A DNA stretch of 64,000 nucleotides from Anoxybacillus mongoliensis (GTDB lineage Bacteria > Bacillota > Bacilli > Bacillales > Anoxybacillaceae), in assembly GCF_014201515.1 (NCBI RefSeq), contig NZ_JACHEQ010000001.1:186001-250000 (forward strand). The letters are read 5' to 3'. Of this stretch, positions 48,674 through 59,599 are shown piece by piece. Numbering within the stretch: position 1 is the first letter of the stretch; each line of letters begins with the position of its first letter. The translations under genes and the position numbers were made by a program. The notes beneath the pieces are model-generated. The model had not been told where the DNA came from. It made no database searches and saw only the letters and a program-made list of their open reading frames with translations.

Positions 48674-49639
48674 TTATTGCGTGATGCCGTTTGTCGCTTT
48701 TTCTTTCCATTTTTCAAGCATCGCTTGTTGTTCTGGACTGAGCGTCACGACACGAATCGGTGCTAAATCGACGCCGTTTTCTTTTAAGCCAAGTTCAACC
48801 GTTCCTTTTGGCACTTCTTTCTTTTCAACATACTGTTTAATGACCGTATATAATGCCACATCTACATTTTTTAACATCGATGTGACAACCGCTTTTTCCG
48901 CATAAAAATATTGGTCACTATCAACACCGATCGCGTACTTTTTGTTCATCTCCGCCTCGCGTAGCACCCCAACGCCTGTAAACCCAGCCGCCGCATACAA
49001 CACATCTGCACCGTTGGCAATCATTTGTTTGGCGATTTGTGCCCCAAGTTTGTCATCACCGAAATTGCCGGCATACACTTCTTGCACGTTTGCTTCTGGC
49101 TTTACCGCTTTTACTCCTTGAATAAAGCCGTTTGCAAATTTACGAATTAACGGCACATCCGCTCCACCAACGAAGCCGACGTTATTCGTTTTCGTCAGCA
49201 TCGCTGCGACAACACCTGCTAAAAAACTTCCTTCATCTTCTTTAAACGTAATGGACGTAATGTTTGGGAGGTCAGATACCGCATCAATTAATATAAATTG
49301 CTGTTTCGGATATTTTTTGGCGACTTTTTCTAAATCTTGTTGCACCATAAAACCGAGTCCGATGACGAGATCGTTTCCTGCTTCAACGAGTTCCGTTAAC
49401 CCTTTTTCATACGTTTCGCTTTCTTTTAACTCACGGTAGTCAAAAAAGATGCCGAGCTCATCTCTCGCTTTCATCAGTCCTTTAAACGCGGAGTCGCTAA
49501 ACGATTGATCGCCAAGTCCAACGTCTGATAACATAATTCCCACTTTTATTCGCTCTTTCGGCTGAAAGGAGCTCGTTTGTGAACACCCCGCGGCAAGCAA
49601 GAAAACGAATGCCACCATGAGTGAAATCATTTTTTTCAT
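48674..49639 (-). CDS. BMP family substrate-binding lipoprotein
   Basis: The 321-residue protein has a lipoprotein signal with lipobox LAAGC (Cys19) and the BMP (PnrA/Med-like) two-lobe fold. Blocks include KVGIMLSDVGLGDQSFSDSAFKGL near 32, GFVGGADVPLIRKFANGFIQG near 155, and VLYAAAGFTGVGVLREA near 210. BMP proteins usually bind purine nucleosides for an ABC importer. No ABC genes are adjacent. Instead a chemoreceptor gene follows, so a sensing role is likely. It is a paralogue of med at 26.9 kb. Confidence 0.85.
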   Translation of the reverse strand: MKKMISLMVAFVFLLAAGCSQTSSFQPKERIKVGIMLSDVGLGDQSFSDSAFKGLMKARDELGIFFDYRELKESETYEKGLTELVEAGNDLVIGLGFMVQQDLEKVAKKYPKQQFILIDAVSDLPNITSITFKEDEGSFLAGVVAAMLTKTNNVGFVGGADVPLIRKFANGFIQGVKAVKPEANVQEVYAGNFGDDKLGAQIAKQMIANGADVLYAAAGFTGVGVLREAEMNKKYAIGVDSDQYFYAEKAVVTSMLKNVDVALYTVIKQYVEKKEVPKGTVELGLKENGVDLAPIRVVTLSPEQQAMLEKWKEKATNGITQ

Positions 49640-49743
49640 AAAATTCCCTCATCTCCTTATCTTTCGATCAAATCTCACTTCATTTATTATATCGACAACA
49701 TTCGACAGTTTGTTTACTTTTTATATATAAAGATTTTGTAAAG

Positions 49744-49772
49744 TTGTTCATATGTCAACAATCGACTATAAT
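49744..49772 (+). promoter_or_regulatory. Candidate promoter of yajQ
   Basis: TTGTTC (49744-49749), 17-bp spacer, TATAAT (49767-49772), 35 bp before the start codon. It shows that the ATG/ATA frame from 49744 cannot be the start. Confidence 0.6.
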
Positions 49773-49806
49773 GGAAACACAACGAATTTATATTGAGGTG
49801 ATGTAT

Positions 49807-50298
49807 ATGTCAAAAGAAAGTTCATTTGATATCGTGTCGAAAGTCGATTTGTCGGAAGTGGCAAACGCCGTCAACATCGCGTTAAAAGAAATTCAAAACC
49901 GCTATGATTTTAAAGGAAGTAAAAGCGACATTTCACTTGAAAAAGATGAACTCATTTTAATTTCTGACGATGAATTTAAGCTCGAGCAACTTAAAGACGT
50001 GCTCATCGGCAAGCTCATTAAGCGCGGTGTGCCAACGAAAAACATTCAATACGGAAAAATTGAACCTGCCTCTGGCGGAACGGTGCGCCAACGTGCTAAA
50101 CTCGTTCAAGGCATCGACAAAGACAATGCGAAAAAAATTAACACAATCATTAAAAATACAGGCTTAAAAGTAAAAAGTCAAATTCAAGAAGACCAAATTC
50201 GCGTCAGCGGCAAAAGTAAAGACGATCTACAAAAAGTGATTGCCGCCATTCGCGAAGCAGACTTGCCAATTGACGTCCAATTCGTCAACTATCGTTAA
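49807..50298 (+). CDS. yajQ: YajQ family nucleotide-binding protein (YitK)
   Basis: The 163-residue cytosolic protein begins [18 protein letters not shown], and contains [13 protein letters not shown] near 32 and [20 protein letters not shown] near 110, all typical of the UPF0234/YajQ family. Members bind nucleotides or RNA, and in Xanthomonas the homologue binds cyclic di-GMP. The start at 49807 has TGAGGTG. A terminator lies directly after the stop. Confidence 0.9.
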   Translation: MSKESSFDIVSKVDLSEVANAVNIALKEIQNRYDFKGSKSDISLEKDELILISDDEFKLEQLKDVLIGKLIKRGVPTKNIQYGKIEPASGGTVRQRAKLVQGIDKDNAKKINTIIKNTGLKVKSQIQEDQIRVSGKSKDDLQKVIAAIREADLPIDVQFVNYR

Positions 50299-50322
50299 GA
50301 AGGCGCGCAGCCTTCTTTTTTA
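50297..50322 (+). terminator. Terminator after yajQ
   Basis: AAGAAGGC / GCCTTCTT with a 5-nt loop followed by TTTTATTTT. Confidence 0.85.
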
Positions 50323-50338
50323 TTTTCAAATAAAATAG

Positions 50339-50367
50339 TTGAATATTTCTAAAAAATCAGTTACATT
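50339..50367 (+). promoter_or_regulatory. Candidate promoter of the yitJ-metH operon
   Basis: TTGAAT (50339-50344), 17-bp spacer, TACATT (50362-50367), placing the start near 50374, just before the SAM aptamer. Confidence 0.5.
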
Positions 50368-50388
50368 TATGAGTAACTTCATATAACA

Positions 50389-50530
50389 TCTTATCGAGAG
50401 AAGGGGAGGGACTGGCCCGATGAACCTTCAGCAACCTGACGATCGTCAAGGTGCTAAGTCCAGACAAGCGATTCGCTTGGAAGATAAGAAGGAGCGCACA
50501 ACGTCTTCTTCTTATGGAGAAGACTTTTTT
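50389..50530 (+). ncRNA. SAM-I (S-box) riboswitch
   Basis: Shuts off the operon when S-adenosylmethionine is plentiful. P1 pairs TCTTATC (50389-50395) with GATAAGA (50483-50489). Inside lie the GAGGGACTGGCCCGATGAACC core, CAGCAACC, and the GGTGCTAAGTCC segment, as in the S-box consensus. The expression platform ends with the terminator GTCTTCTTC / GGAGAAGAC (50503-50524) and TTTTTT. Confidence 0.95.
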
Positions 50531-50558
50531 AGTTTGAAAAAGAAACGGAGGAATGGAC

Positions 50559-52406
50559 GTGGGACTGTTAGACGATTTAAAACAACGCATCGTCATCGCC
50601 GATGGAGCGATGGGGACATTATTATATGCGCACGGCATCGATCGTTGCTTTGAAGAATTAAACATAACAAAACCGGAAGAAATCGTTCATATTCATGAAG
50701 CGTATATCGAAGCAGGAGCTGAAGTGATCCAAACGAACACATATGGCGCCAACTATGTAAAACTTGCTCGCTACGGCTTGCAAGACGATGTGAAAGAAAT
50801 CAATAAAGCGGCTGTCCAACTTGCCAAACAAGCCTCAAAAGAACGCGCCTACGTGCTCGGTACGATCGGAGGATTGCGCAGCACAAACAAAAGCACGATT
50901 TCGCTTGAAGAAGTGAAACGGACGTTCCGTGAACAGCTGTATGTGCTTTTACATGAGGGAGTCGATGGGCTGTTGCTTGAAACGTATTACGATTTCGAAG
51001 AATTACAAACTGTTCTTTCCATCGCTCGTAAAGAAACGACGTTGCCGATCATCGCCCACGTCACGCTTCATGACATTGGCGTCTTGCAACATGGCATGCC
51101 GCTTGCTGAGGCGCTTTATCAATTAGAACTACTTGGCGCCGATGTCGTCGGCTTAAACTGTCATCTCGGTCCATATCATATGTTGCGTTCGCTCGAAGAA
51201 GTGCCGATTCCAACGCGCGCCTTTTTATCGGTGTACCCGAACGCGAGCTTGCCACAATACCGCGACGGACGATTCATTTACGAAACGAGCGAACAATATT
51301 TTGAAGAAACGGCCCGCGCGTTTCGTGATCAAGGAGTACGACTCATTGGTGGCTGTTGTGGCACGACGCCAAAACATATCGCTGCGCTCGCACGCGCCCT
51401 TCCCGACCGCACACCTGTATATAAAAAAGAAGTAAAACAACGACATACAATCGTCGTTCAAGAAGCAGAACAAACGAAAGAGCCTTCCCTCGCCGACATC
51501 GCACGCACGCGACGGACGATTATCGTTGAGCTCGATCCGCCAAAAAAACTCGGTTTAACAACATTTTTAGAAGGAGCAAAAGCGCTAAAAGAAGCACATA
51601 TTGATGCATTAACGCTTGCCGACAACTCGCTTGCGACACCGCGCATTAGCAACGTCGCCGTCGGAACGATCGTCAAACAACAGCTAAATATGCGCCCACT
51701 TATTCATATTACATGCCGTGACCGCAACTTAATCGGCTTGCAGTCGCATTTAATGGGGCTTCATACGCTCGGCATGACCGACGTGCTCGCTTTAACCGGC
51801 GATCCGTCCAAAGTCGGCGATTTTCCAGGCGCAACGTCCGTATACGATTTATCATCATTTGACCTCATTTCATTAATTCGGCAATTTAACGAAGGGCTTT
51901 CGTATTCAGGTAAACCGCTCGGACAAAAAACGAACTTTTCCATCGCTGCGGCCTTTAACCCGAACGTGCGCCATTTAGATAAAGCAGTGAAACGGCTAGA
52001 GAAAAAAATCGAATGCGGTGCGCACTACTTTTTAACACAACCGCTGTATAGCGAAAAACAAATTGAAGACGTATATGAAGCGACAAAACATTTACCAACG
52101 CCGATTTACATCGGCATTATGCCGCTCACAAGCGCGCGCAACGCGGACTTTTTACATCATGAAGTGCCAGGCATTACGCTGTCAGACGACATTCGTGCCC
52201 GCATGGCTGCGTGCGCCAACGATCCTGTTCAATCAACAAAAGAAGGCTTGGCGATCGCTAAATCACTCATCGACGCCGCATTCGATTTATTCCGCGGTAT
52301 CTATTTAATTACGCCATTTTTACGCTACGACATGACGGTCGAACTCGTTCGCTACATTCATGAAAAAGAGCGGCTCACAAAAGAAAGGACGGTTTACTAT
52401 GGCTAG
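50559..52406 (+). CDS. yitJ: Bifunctional homocysteine S-methyltransferase / methylenetetrahydrofolate reductase YitJ
   Basis: Two-domain protein of 615 residues. The N-terminal homocysteine methyltransferase domain (about 1-290) has the zinc cysteines in GLNCHLGP near 207 and GGCCGTTP near 262. The C-terminal flavoprotein MTHFR domain (about 320-610) has [11 protein letters not shown] and [12 protein letters not shown]-like stretches. It supplies methyl-tetrahydrofolate for methionine synthesis. The GTG at 50559 ([10 protein letters not shown]) has GGAGGA seven bases upstream; the ATG six bases earlier touches it. It overlaps metH by 8 bp and is under the SAM riboswitch. Confidence 0.93.
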   Translation: MGLLDDLKQRIVIADGAMGTLLYAHGIDRCFEELNITKPEEIVHIHEAYIEAGAEVIQTNTYGANYVKLARYGLQDDVKEINKAAVQLAKQASKERAYVLGTIGGLRSTNKSTISLEEVKRTFREQLYVLLHEGVDGLLLETYYDFEELQTVLSIARKETTLPIIAHVTLHDIGVLQHGMPLAEALYQLELLGADVVGLNCHLGPYHMLRSLEEVPIPTRAFLSVYPNASLPQYRDGRFIYETSEQYFEETARAFRDQGVRLIGGCCGTTPKHIAALARALPDRTPVYKKEVKQRHTIVVQEAEQTKEPSLADIARTRRTIIVELDPPKKLGLTTFLEGAKALKEAHIDALTLADNSLATPRISNVAVGTIVKQQLNMRPLIHITCRDRNLIGLQSHLMGLHTLGMTDVLALTGDPSKVGDFPGATSVYDLSSFDLISLIRQFNEGLSYSGKPLGQKTNFSIAAAFNPNVRHLDKAVKRLEKKIECGAHYFLTQPLYSEKQIEDVYEATKHLPTPIYIGIMPLTSARNADFLHHEVPGITLSDDIRARMAACANDPVQSTKEGLAIAKSLIDAAFDLFRGIYLITPFLRYDMTVELVRYIHEKERLTKERTVYYG

Positions 52407-55400
52407 TTTGTTTGAACAGCTGGAGAAAAAAATTTTAATTATTGACGGTGCGATGGGAACGATGATTCAATCGGCAAACTTAACAGCGGACGATTTTGGC
52501 GGTGAAGCGTACGAAGGGTGTAACGAATATTTAACACTCACTGCCCCGCACATCATTTCACATATTCATGAAGCTTATTTTGCCGCAGGAGCAGACATCG
52601 TTGAAACGAATACGTTCGGAGCGACACGCATCGTCTTAGACGAATACAATCTCGGCCATTTGGCGCTTGAATTAAATATCGAAGCAGCAAAACTTGCGAA
52701 ACGAGCGGCGGAAAAATATACAACAAGCGATCACCCTCGCTTCGTTGCTGGCTCGATGGGTCCAACGACAAAAACGCTCTCCGTCACAGGAGGAGCGACA
52801 TTTGCGGAACTCGTTTCTTCCTATGAAGAACAAGCGCGTGGCTTACTGCTTGGCGGCGTTGATTTGTTGTTGTTAGAAACGTGCCAAGATACGTTGAACG
52901 TGAAAGCTGCTTTTCTCGGCATTACCGAAGCGTTCAAAACGGTTGGAAAGCAAGTGCCGCTAATGATTTCTGGAACGATTGAACCGATGGGAACGACGCT
53001 TGCCGGGCAAACGATCGAATCGTTTTTTATTTCGATTCAACATATGAAACCATTTGCGGTCGGTTTAAACTGCGCAACAGGTCCTGAATTTATGACCGAT
53101 CATTTGCGCTCACTCGCTTCATTAGCGAACACCGCCGTCAGCTGCTATCCGAACGCTGGTCTTCCTGACGAAGAAGGACATTATCACGAAACGCCAGACA
53201 TGCTTGCAAAAAAAATTCGCCAATTTGCCGAAAAAGGATGGCTAAATATCGTCGGCGGCTGTTGCGGCACGACGCCACAACATATTCAAGCGATTGCCGA
53301 AGCCGTACGCGACATTCCACCGCGTGCGATCCCGAAACAGTTTGCGATGCACGCTGTCTCAGGCATTGATGCACTTATTTATGACGAAACGATGCGACCG
53401 CTCTTTGTCGGCGAACGAACGAACGTCATCGGTTCGCGCAAATTTAAGCGGCTCATCGCGGAAGGCAAATACGAAGAAGCGGCAGAAATTGCCCGTGCCC
53501 AAGTAAAAAATGGGGCGCACGTCATCGACATTTGTTTGGCGGACCCTGACCGCGACGAAAAAGAAGATATGGAGCAATTTATTCAACAAGTCGTGAAAAA
53601 AGTGAAAGTGCCGCTTGTGATCGACTCAACCGATGAAGACGTCATCGCCTGCGCCTTGTCGTATTCGCAAGGAAAAGCAATCATCAACTCCATTAATTTA
53701 GAAGACGGCGAAGAGCGCTTTGAAAAAATTGTTCCGCTTCTTCATCAATACGGGGCAGCGGTCGTCGTCGGCACGATTGACGAACAAGGAATGGCGATTG
53801 ACGCGAAACGAAAACTAGACATCGCCCTTCGTTCATACGATTTACTCGTCAACAAATATGGCGTTTCACCGCACGACATTATTTTCGACCCGCTCGTTTT
53901 TCCGATCGGCACAGGAGACGAACAATACATCGGCGCAGCAAAAGAAACGATCGAAGGCATTCGTCTCATCAAACAGCATTTACCAAACTGTTTAACGATG
54001 CTCGGCATTAGCAACGTCTCATTCGGTTTGCCACCTGTCGGACGCGAAGTGTTAAACTCCGTCTTTTTATACCATTGCACGCAAGCCGGACTCGATTATG
54101 CGATCGTCAATACAGAAAAATTAGAGCGGTTCGCTTCCATTCCAGAAGAAGAAGTGCGCTTAGCTGAAGCGTTGTTATTTGACACAAACGATGAAACGTT
54201 AAACGCGTTTATTCAGTTTTATCGCGATAAAACAAAACAGCCGAAACAAAAAGACGTCCATATGACGTTAGAAGAACGGCTCGCCACATATATCATTGAA
54301 GGAACGAAAGATGGGCTGATCGAAGATTTGACGCTCGCCTTACAGACGTACAGCCCGCTTGACATTATTAACGGTCCACTGATGAACGGAATGGACGAAG
54401 TCGGTCGCCTATTTAACGATAACCAGCTCATCGTCGCGGAAGTGTTGCAAAGCGCAGAAGTGATGAAAGCGGCCGTCGCCTTTTTAGAGCCATATATGGA
54501 AAAAAACGAAACGAGCGTGAAAGGAAAAGTGTTGCTGGCAACAGTCAAAGGCGATGTGCACGACATCGGCAAAAATTTAGTCGACATTATTTTAAGCAAC
54601 AACGGATTTCACGTCGTCGATTTAGGCATTAAAGTAACGCCGCAACAGCTCATCGAAGCGGTACGACACGAACAGCCCGATATGATCGGTTTATCCGGGC
54701 TACTTGTGAAGTCGGCCCAACAAATGGTGCTCACCGCCCAAGACTTAAAACAAGCGGGCATTTCGTTACCGATTTTAGTTGGCGGCGCGGCTCTTTCACG
54801 CAAATTTACCGATACGAAAATCGCACCCGAATATGACGGCATCGTTTTATATGCAAAAGATGCGATGGAAGGACTTTCGCTTGCCAATCGCATCGTCCAA
54901 CAAGACATCGCCTATGAGAAGAAAGAAAAAGTCGAACTTGTCACAAAACAACAAAGCGCTGTCGCTGTTATGACAAAATCGAACGTGAAGCCAGCGCCTG
55001 TTTATGTTCCGACCGATACAGAGCGACATATATTGCAACACATTCCGCTTTCTCATATTGAGCCGTACGTCAATTGGCAAATGCTTCTTGGGCACCATCT
55101 CGGTTTAAAAGGAAATGTAAAAAAGCTGTTGGCGGAAGGAAACGAAAAAGCAATCATGTTAAAAGAGTTGATCGATGAACTGCTCGCTGAAGCAAAACAA
55201 ACAACGTCACTTGCACCAAAAGCGGTATATCAATTTTTCCCAGCGAAAAGCGACGGCAATACGGTCATCATTTACGACCCGCGCGATCAACAAACGGTCA
55301 TTGAAACGTTTACGTTTCCAAGGCAAACGAAAGCACCGTACTTATGTTTAGCAGACTACCTTTCTAGCGAACAAATCGACTACGTCGGGCTATTTGCTGT

Positions 55401-55788
55401 TACCGCTGGAGCAGGTGTACGCGATTTAGCATTACGTTTCAAAGAAGAAGGACAATTTTTAAAAAGCCATGCGATTCAAGCGTTAGCGCTTGAACTAGCG
55501 GAAGGATTAGCAGAGCGCGTTCATCAAATTATGCGCGACCGTTGGGGCTTTCCTGATTCGCCTGATTTTACGATGGAAGAACGGTTTGCAGCAAAATACC
55601 AAGGACAACGTTTTTCTTTCGGCTACCCTGCTTGTCCAAATCTCGAAGACCAAGAGAAACTATTCCGCCTTTTACGCCCAGAAGAAATCGGCATTCATTT
55701 AACGGAAGGCTATATGATGGAACCAGAAGCATCCGTTTCAGCGATCGTCTTCGCCCATCCGGAAGCGAGATACTTTAATGTGTTGTGA
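52399..55788 (+). CDS. metH: Cobalamin-dependent methionine synthase
   Basis: Transfers the methyl group of methyl-tetrahydrofolate to homocysteine through B12. The 1129 residues are full length: homocysteine domain (about 1-300, GGCCGTTP near 287), pterin domain (about 315-590), B12 cap and B12-binding domain with DVHDIG at 719-724 (His is the lower cobalt ligand), and the activation domain (about 860-1129, SAM-binding, ending [10 protein letters not shown]). The start at 52399 overlaps the yitJ end. No metE is seen in the window. The convergent operon makes cobalamin. Confidence 0.95.
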   Translation: MASLFEQLEKKILIIDGAMGTMIQSANLTADDFGGEAYEGCNEYLTLTAPHIISHIHEAYFAAGADIVETNTFGATRIVLDEYNLGHLALELNIEAAKLAKRAAEKYTTSDHPRFVAGSMGPTTKTLSVTGGATFAELVSSYEEQARGLLLGGVDLLLLETCQDTLNVKAAFLGITEAFKTVGKQVPLMISGTIEPMGTTLAGQTIESFFISIQHMKPFAVGLNCATGPEFMTDHLRSLASLANTAVSCYPNAGLPDEEGHYHETPDMLAKKIRQFAEKGWLNIVGGCCGTTPQHIQAIAEAVRDIPPRAIPKQFAMHAVSGIDALIYDETMRPLFVGERTNVIGSRKFKRLIAEGKYEEAAEIARAQVKNGAHVIDICLADPDRDEKEDMEQFIQQVVKKVKVPLVIDSTDEDVIACALSYSQGKAIINSINLEDGEERFEKIVPLLHQYGAAVVVGTIDEQGMAIDAKRKLDIALRSYDLLVNKYGVSPHDIIFDPLVFPIGTGDEQYIGAAKETIEGIRLIKQHLPNCLTMLGISNVSFGLPPVGREVLNSVFLYHCTQAGLDYAIVNTEKLERFASIPEEEVRLAEALLFDTNDETLNAFIQFYRDKTKQPKQKDVHMTLEERLATYIIEGTKDGLIEDLTLALQTYSPLDIINGPLMNGMDEVGRLFNDNQLIVAEVLQSAEVMKAAVAFLEPYMEKNETSVKGKVLLATVKGDVHDIGKNLVDIILSNNGFHVVDLGIKVTPQQLIEAVRHEQPDMIGLSGLLVKSAQQMVLTAQDLKQAGISLPILVGGAALSRKFTDTKIAPEYDGIVLYAKDAMEGLSLANRIVQQDIAYEKKEKVELVTKQQSAVAVMTKSNVKPAPVYVPTDTERHILQHIPLSHIEPYVNWQMLLGHHLGLKGNVKKLLAEGNEKAIMLKELIDELLAEAKQTTSLAPKAVYQFFPAKSDGNTVIIYDPRDQQTVIETFTFPRQTKAPYLCLADYLSSEQIDYVGLFAVTAGAGVRDLALRFKEEGQFLKSHAIQALALELAEGLAERVHQIMRDRWGFPDSPDFTMEERFAAKYQGQRFSFGYPACPNLEDQEKLFRLLRPEEIGIHLTEGYMMEPEASVSAIVFAHPEARYFNVL

Positions 55789-55816
55789 AAAAGCTGACTT
55801 TAGTCAGCTTTTTCAC
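55785..55816. terminator. Shared terminator between metH and cobO
   Basis: GTGAAAAAGCTGACT / AGTCAGCTTTTTCAC, a 15-bp perfect stem with a 2-nt loop, overlapping both stop codons. Confidence 0.9.
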
Positions 55817-56334
55817 AAATCAATCCCTTTGATCGCATGAACGCCTTCATGGTAATAATGTTTCACTTCTTTCATTTCCGTCACTAAATCGGCAAGTTGA
55901 ATGATTTCCTCTTTTGCCCCTCTTCCTGTTACGACAACGTGCGTATGCGCAGGCTTGTTCATTAGCGTATGCACAACATCTTGTATTGGCAAAACATCGT
56001 CAATCGGAAACGACGTAATCGCTAACGCCACATTTAACTCATCTAAAATGACGACATCGTATATCCCCGATTGCACACGTTCTTTCGCTAACGACCACCC
56101 TTTTAGTAACGCTTCGCGATGCTCAGCTGGCGTTTTCGTCCACGTAAAACCAACTCCTGTTTGGTGCACGTCGATGCCGAGCTGCTGTAATATTTTCGCT
56201 TCGCCATATGGACGGTGCGGCGACTTAATAAATTGAATGACGATCACCTTTTTCCCATGACCTGCCGCACGAACGGCAAGACCGACCGCGGCGGTTGTTT
56301 TTCCTTTTCCGTCTCCTGTATAAACAATCACCAT
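55813..56334 (-). CDS. cobO: Cob(I)alamin adenosyltransferase (CobO/BtuR type)
   Basis: Adds the adenosyl group to the corrinoid cobalt. The 173 residues start MVIVYTGDGKGKTTAAVGLA, a P-loop typical of the CobO/CobA(Salmonella)/BtuR family, followed by VVILDELNVAL near 95 and VVTGRGA near 140. It is the last gene of the cobalamin operon and overlaps cobA by 7 bp. The frame is open to 56349, but the P-loop position fits the ATG at 56334. Confidence 0.92.
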   Translation of the reverse strand: MVIVYTGDGKGKTTAAVGLAVRAAGHGKKVIVIQFIKSPHRPYGEAKILQQLGIDVHQTGVGFTWTKTPAEHREALLKGWSLAKERVQSGIYDVVILDELNVALAITSFPIDDVLPIQDVVHTLMNKPAHTHVVVTGRGAKEEIIQLADLVTEMKEVKHYYHEGVHAIKGIDL

Positions 56335-57077
56335 GTTTCTTCCACCCACTTTAACTGATCGTGTAAGCGTACAACCTCTCCAACAACAATAACAGCAGGG
56401 GAAGAAAGTTGCTTTTCATTGGCGATGTCAACAATCGTTTGTAACGTACCGACAACGGTTCGTTGCTCTGTCGTCGTTGCCCATTCAATGACAGCAACAG
56501 GGGTATGCCCATCTTTCCCATGCCGTTGTAATTGTTCGCAAATGTAAGCGATATTTGCCATCCCCATATAAAATACGATCGTATCTGTTGCATGACTTAA
56601 TGCATCCCAGCGAATACGATCACGTTCTCCGCTTTCATGCCCAGCAATAAATGTCACTCCCCCCGCATAGTTGCGATGCGTCACCGGAATGCCAGCATAT
56701 GCTGGCGCGGCCACACCAGCTGTCACACCTGGAACGATTTCATACGGAATGCCATGTGCACGCAAATGTTCTGCCTCTTCGCCACCGCGACCGAACATAA
56801 ACGGATCGCCGCCCTTTAATCGTACAACTGTTTTTCCTTGCAATGCATATTCCACAAGCCATTCATGAATGCGTTGTTGAATGTTTCCGTGTTTTCTCGG
56901 CTCTTTCCCGCAATAGATAAGCTCGGTGCCTTCTTTCGCATAAGTCAACAGCTGTTTACTAATAAGTCGATCGTAAATAATGACATCTGCCTTTTCAATA
57001 CATTCCCGTCCGTATACAGTAATGAGCTTCGGATTCCCCGGACCTGCCCCAACAATATATACTTTTCCTTTACTCAT
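56328..57077 (-). CDS. cobA: Uroporphyrinogen-III C-methyltransferase (SUMT)
   Basis: Makes precorrin-2 with two SAM-dependent methylations, the entry step to corrin and siroheme. The 249 residues begin MSKGKVYIVGAGPGNP, then VRLKGGDPFMFGRGGEE near 88, PGVTAGVAAPAYAGIPVTHR near 117, and GMANI near 175, the full SUMT signature. There is no fused oxidase or synthase. The frame extends to 57188 inside cobT, but AGGGAGCG and the family start set 57077. It overlaps cobT by 8 bp. Confidence 0.93.
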   Translation of the reverse strand: MSKGKVYIVGAGPGNPKLITVYGRECIEKADVIIYDRLISKQLLTYAKEGTELIYCGKEPRKHGNIQQRIHEWLVEYALQGKTVVRLKGGDPFMFGRGGEEAEHLRAHGIPYEIVPGVTAGVAAPAYAGIPVTHRNYAGGVTFIAGHESGERDRIRWDALSHATDTIVFYMGMANIAYICEQLQRHGKDGHTPVAVIEWATTTEQRTVVGTLQTIVDIANEKQLSSPAVIVVGEVVRLHDQLKWVEETW

Positions 57078-58095
57078 GATGATCGCTCCCTGTCGATACG
57101 TTAGCGGAGGCAAATGTCGCCATATGAAGCATCGCCGTCGCCATATGGACAATTGGAAATGCGACCGCCGCTCCGCTTCCTTCGCCAAGACGCATATGTA
57201 AACGAACGAGCGGCTCTTTGTTTAACAACTGAAGGGCGATGCGATGTCCCGGCTCGACAGATTCATGACCAGCAATCATATAATGAACGACTTGCTCATT
57301 CAACCGTTGCGCAATTAGTGCAGCAACTGTACAAATAAAACCGTCAAGCAAAATCGGAATGCGCCGTTCCGCCGCCGCAACCATCGCTCCTGCCATCGCC
57401 GCGATTTCAAACCCACCGATTTTTGTCAATAAATCGAGCGGATCGGACGGATTCGGCTTATGGAGCAGAAGCGCTCGTTCAATAACCGATCGTTTATGGT
57501 GAACTGCCTCATCATGAATGCCTGTTCCTTTGCCGACAAGCTCTGCAACGTTGCGACCGCTTATAGCTGCCAGCAACGCACTTGCCGTCGTCGTATTGCC
57601 GATGCCCATTTCGCCAACAATTAAACAGCGAATTCCTTGATCTATCATTTCATTCGCCTGACGATGTCCAACTTGTACCGCTCGTTCGGCTTCTTCTTTC
57701 GTCATCGCTTGCTCATCGACAAAATTGTTCGTCCCATATGCTACTTTTTCGGCGATGACACGTTCTTCATGAATATCAATCGCCACGCCAACATCGACAA
57801 CTGAAAATATTGCGCCAATTTGTTTGCTAAATACGTTAATAGCAGCCCCGCCACGCACAAAATTGAGCACCATTTGCGCAGTCACTTCTTGCGGATACGC
57901 GGACACCCCTTCTTTTGCGATGCCGTGGTCAGCTGCAAACACGAGCACGCCCGGTGGCGTCACGCTCGGAAAACGCTCCCCTGTCATTTTCGCAATCTCG
58001 ATCGCTAATTCCTCCAGCCGCCCAAGACTTCCCCGTGGTTTTGTTAATTGATCAATATAATTGCGCACTTCTTCACCAATTTGTTCATAAAGCAT
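57070..58095 (-). CDS. cobT: Nicotinate-nucleotide-dimethylbenzimidazole phosphoribosyltransferase
   Basis: Activates the lower base (dimethylbenzimidazole) for the nucleotide loop of B12. The 341 residues show KPRGSLGRLEELA near 19, the VFAADHGIAKEGVSAYP loop near 54, GEMGIGNTTTASALLAA near 160, and EGSGAAVAFPIV near 310 with the catalytic Glu. It starts one base after the cbiP stop with AAGGGGGAG. CobU and CobS, its usual partners, are not in the window. Confidence 0.94.
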   Translation of the reverse strand: MLYEQIGEEVRNYIDQLTKPRGSLGRLEELAIEIAKMTGERFPSVTPPGVLVFAADHGIAKEGVSAYPQEVTAQMVLNFVRGGAAINVFSKQIGAIFSVVDVGVAIDIHEERVIAEKVAYGTNNFVDEQAMTKEEAERAVQVGHRQANEMIDQGIRCLIVGEMGIGNTTTASALLAAISGRNVAELVGKGTGIHDEAVHHKRSVIERALLLHKPNPSDPLDLLTKIGGFEIAAMAGAMVAAAERRIPILLDGFICTVAALIAQRLNEQVVHYMIAGHESVEPGHRIALQLLNKEPLVRLHMRLGEGSGAAVAFPIVHMATAMLHMATFASANVSTGSDHHE

Positions 58096-58096
58096 T

Positions 58097-59599
58097 TTAT
58101 TCTCCCCCTTGAAATGCAATCATTTTTTGTTCAATCGCGTTCACATCGACATGTTTTTCAACGCAGTCGGCTAGCTCATCAAACGCTCGCGCTCGCAATT
58201 GCCGATAATGTGGGCGCTCCATTAACGGTGAAAGTTGTTTTTTTCCTCGCACATCATTTAACAAATAATGACGAAACGCGTCGTTATGAAATATGTCGTG
58301 CATATACGTACCAATGATGCGTTCATCTTTTGTTTTACACCCGTCTGTTTTTCCTTTTAACAAAATAAGTGGATCACCTTGCTTTACGATCGAACGTCCC
58401 ATATGAATTTCATAACCTTTTACATAAAACATTTCGTTTTTGTACACTAATGTTCCTTCACATAGCACTGTCGTTTTTTCACACGAAAGTGTCGTCTCAA
58501 TCGGCAACAAACTTAATCCATCGATGTCATCGAGCGGTGTTTCAACATGAAACGGATCTTTTATACACTGTCCAAGCATTTGATATCCGCCACAAACACC
58601 GATTATTGTCACATCCGATCGTTCATATAAACGGCGAATGTGAGAAAATAAACCGATTTCTTTTAAAAAACGAACGTCTTCAATCGTATTTTTACTTCCG
58701 GGCAAAATGAGTATGTCTGGCTCGCCTAACAGCGACGCGTCCGTCACAAACCGCACGGAACAGTCCGGTTCGGCAAAAAACGGATCGATATCAGTAAAGT
58801 TAGACATGCGCGGATATTGAATGACCGCTACATCGATCGCTTTCTCATCGTCTTTTTTTGTCGTATAACGAGAAAGCGTCACCGAATCTTCAGCATCGAT
58901 TCGCATAGGCACATACGGCACAACCCCGAGCACCGGCACGCCTGTATATTGCTCAAACCATCGCAAACCCGGTTGAAGAAGTGAAAGGTCGCCGCGAAAT
59001 TTATTAATGATGACACCAATGACGCGGTGGCGATCTTGTTCCTCTAATAGTTGCAACGTGCCGACTAAACTCGCAAACACTCCGCCGCGTTCAATATCAC
59101 CAACAAGCACGACCGGCGCATTCGCCATGCGTGCTACACGCATATTCACAAGCTCCCGATCATTTAAATTTACCTCTGCTGGGCTTCCGGCTCCTTCGAT
59201 GACGAGCCGATCGTATTGCTTCATCAACATATCAAGCGATTGTTGAATAAGCTGAAGTCCAGTATGAAAAAACTCGCTTCGGTAGTCGCTCGCCTTCATA
59301 TTTCCGTACGGTTTTCCATGTACAACAATTTGCGCTTCTTGATCGCGGCTTGGCTTAATTAAAATCGGATTCATATGCGTCGTCGCCAACACGCCTGCTG
59401 CTTCCGCCTGCACCCCTTGCGCGCGCCCGATTTCTTTTCCGTCAACCGTCACATATGAATTGAGCGACATATTTTGTGATTTAAATGGAGCTGTTTTCCA
59501 TCCTTTTCGTGCAAAGATGCGACAAAAGGCAGTTGCAAGGATGCTTTTTCCAGCATCTGAATGCGTCCCTTGAAACATAATTGGAAGCGCCTTACGCAT
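58097..59599 (-). CDS. cbiP: Cobyric acid synthase
   Basis: ATP- and glutamine-dependent amidation of four carboxyl groups of the corrin ring (CobQ in the aerobic naming). The 500 residues have an N-terminal dethiobiotin-synthetase-like domain (MFQGTHSDAGKSILATAFCR near 8) and a C-terminal glutaminase domain with nucleophile Cys in IIGVCGGYQMLG near 330 and a His near 430 (GTYMHDIFH). It overlaps cbiA by 8 bp, and GAGGTGAAAG precedes its ATG. Confidence 0.94.
   Translation of the reverse strand: MRKALPIMFQGTHSDAGKSILATAFCRIFARKGWKTAPFKSQNMSLNSYVTVDGKEIGRAQGVQAEAAGVLATTHMNPILIKPSRDQEAQIVVHGKPYGNMKASDYRSEFFHTGLQLIQQSLDMLMKQYDRLVIEGAGSPAEVNLNDRELVNMRVARMANAPVVLVGDIERGGVFASLVGTLQLLEEQDRHRVIGVIINKFRGDLSLLQPGLRWFEQYTGVPVLGVVPYVPMRIDAEDSVTLSRYTTKKDDEKAIDVAVIQYPRMSNFTDIDPFFAEPDCSVRFVTDASLLGEPDILILPGSKNTIEDVRFLKEIGLFSHIRRLYERSDVTIIGVCGGYQMLGQCIKDPFHVETPLDDIDGLSLLPIETTLSCEKTTVLCEGTLVYKNEMFYVKGYEIHMGRSIVKQGDPLILLKGKTDGCKTKDERIIGTYMHDIFHNDAFRHYLLNDVRGKKQLSPLMERPHYRQLRARAFDELADCVEKHVDVNAIEQKMIAFQGGE

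Noticed and set aside
57078-57188. Long form of CobA (SUMT) beginning inside cobT
   Set aside because: The extra 37 residues are the shadow of cobT in another frame. The family start and ribosome site are at 57077.
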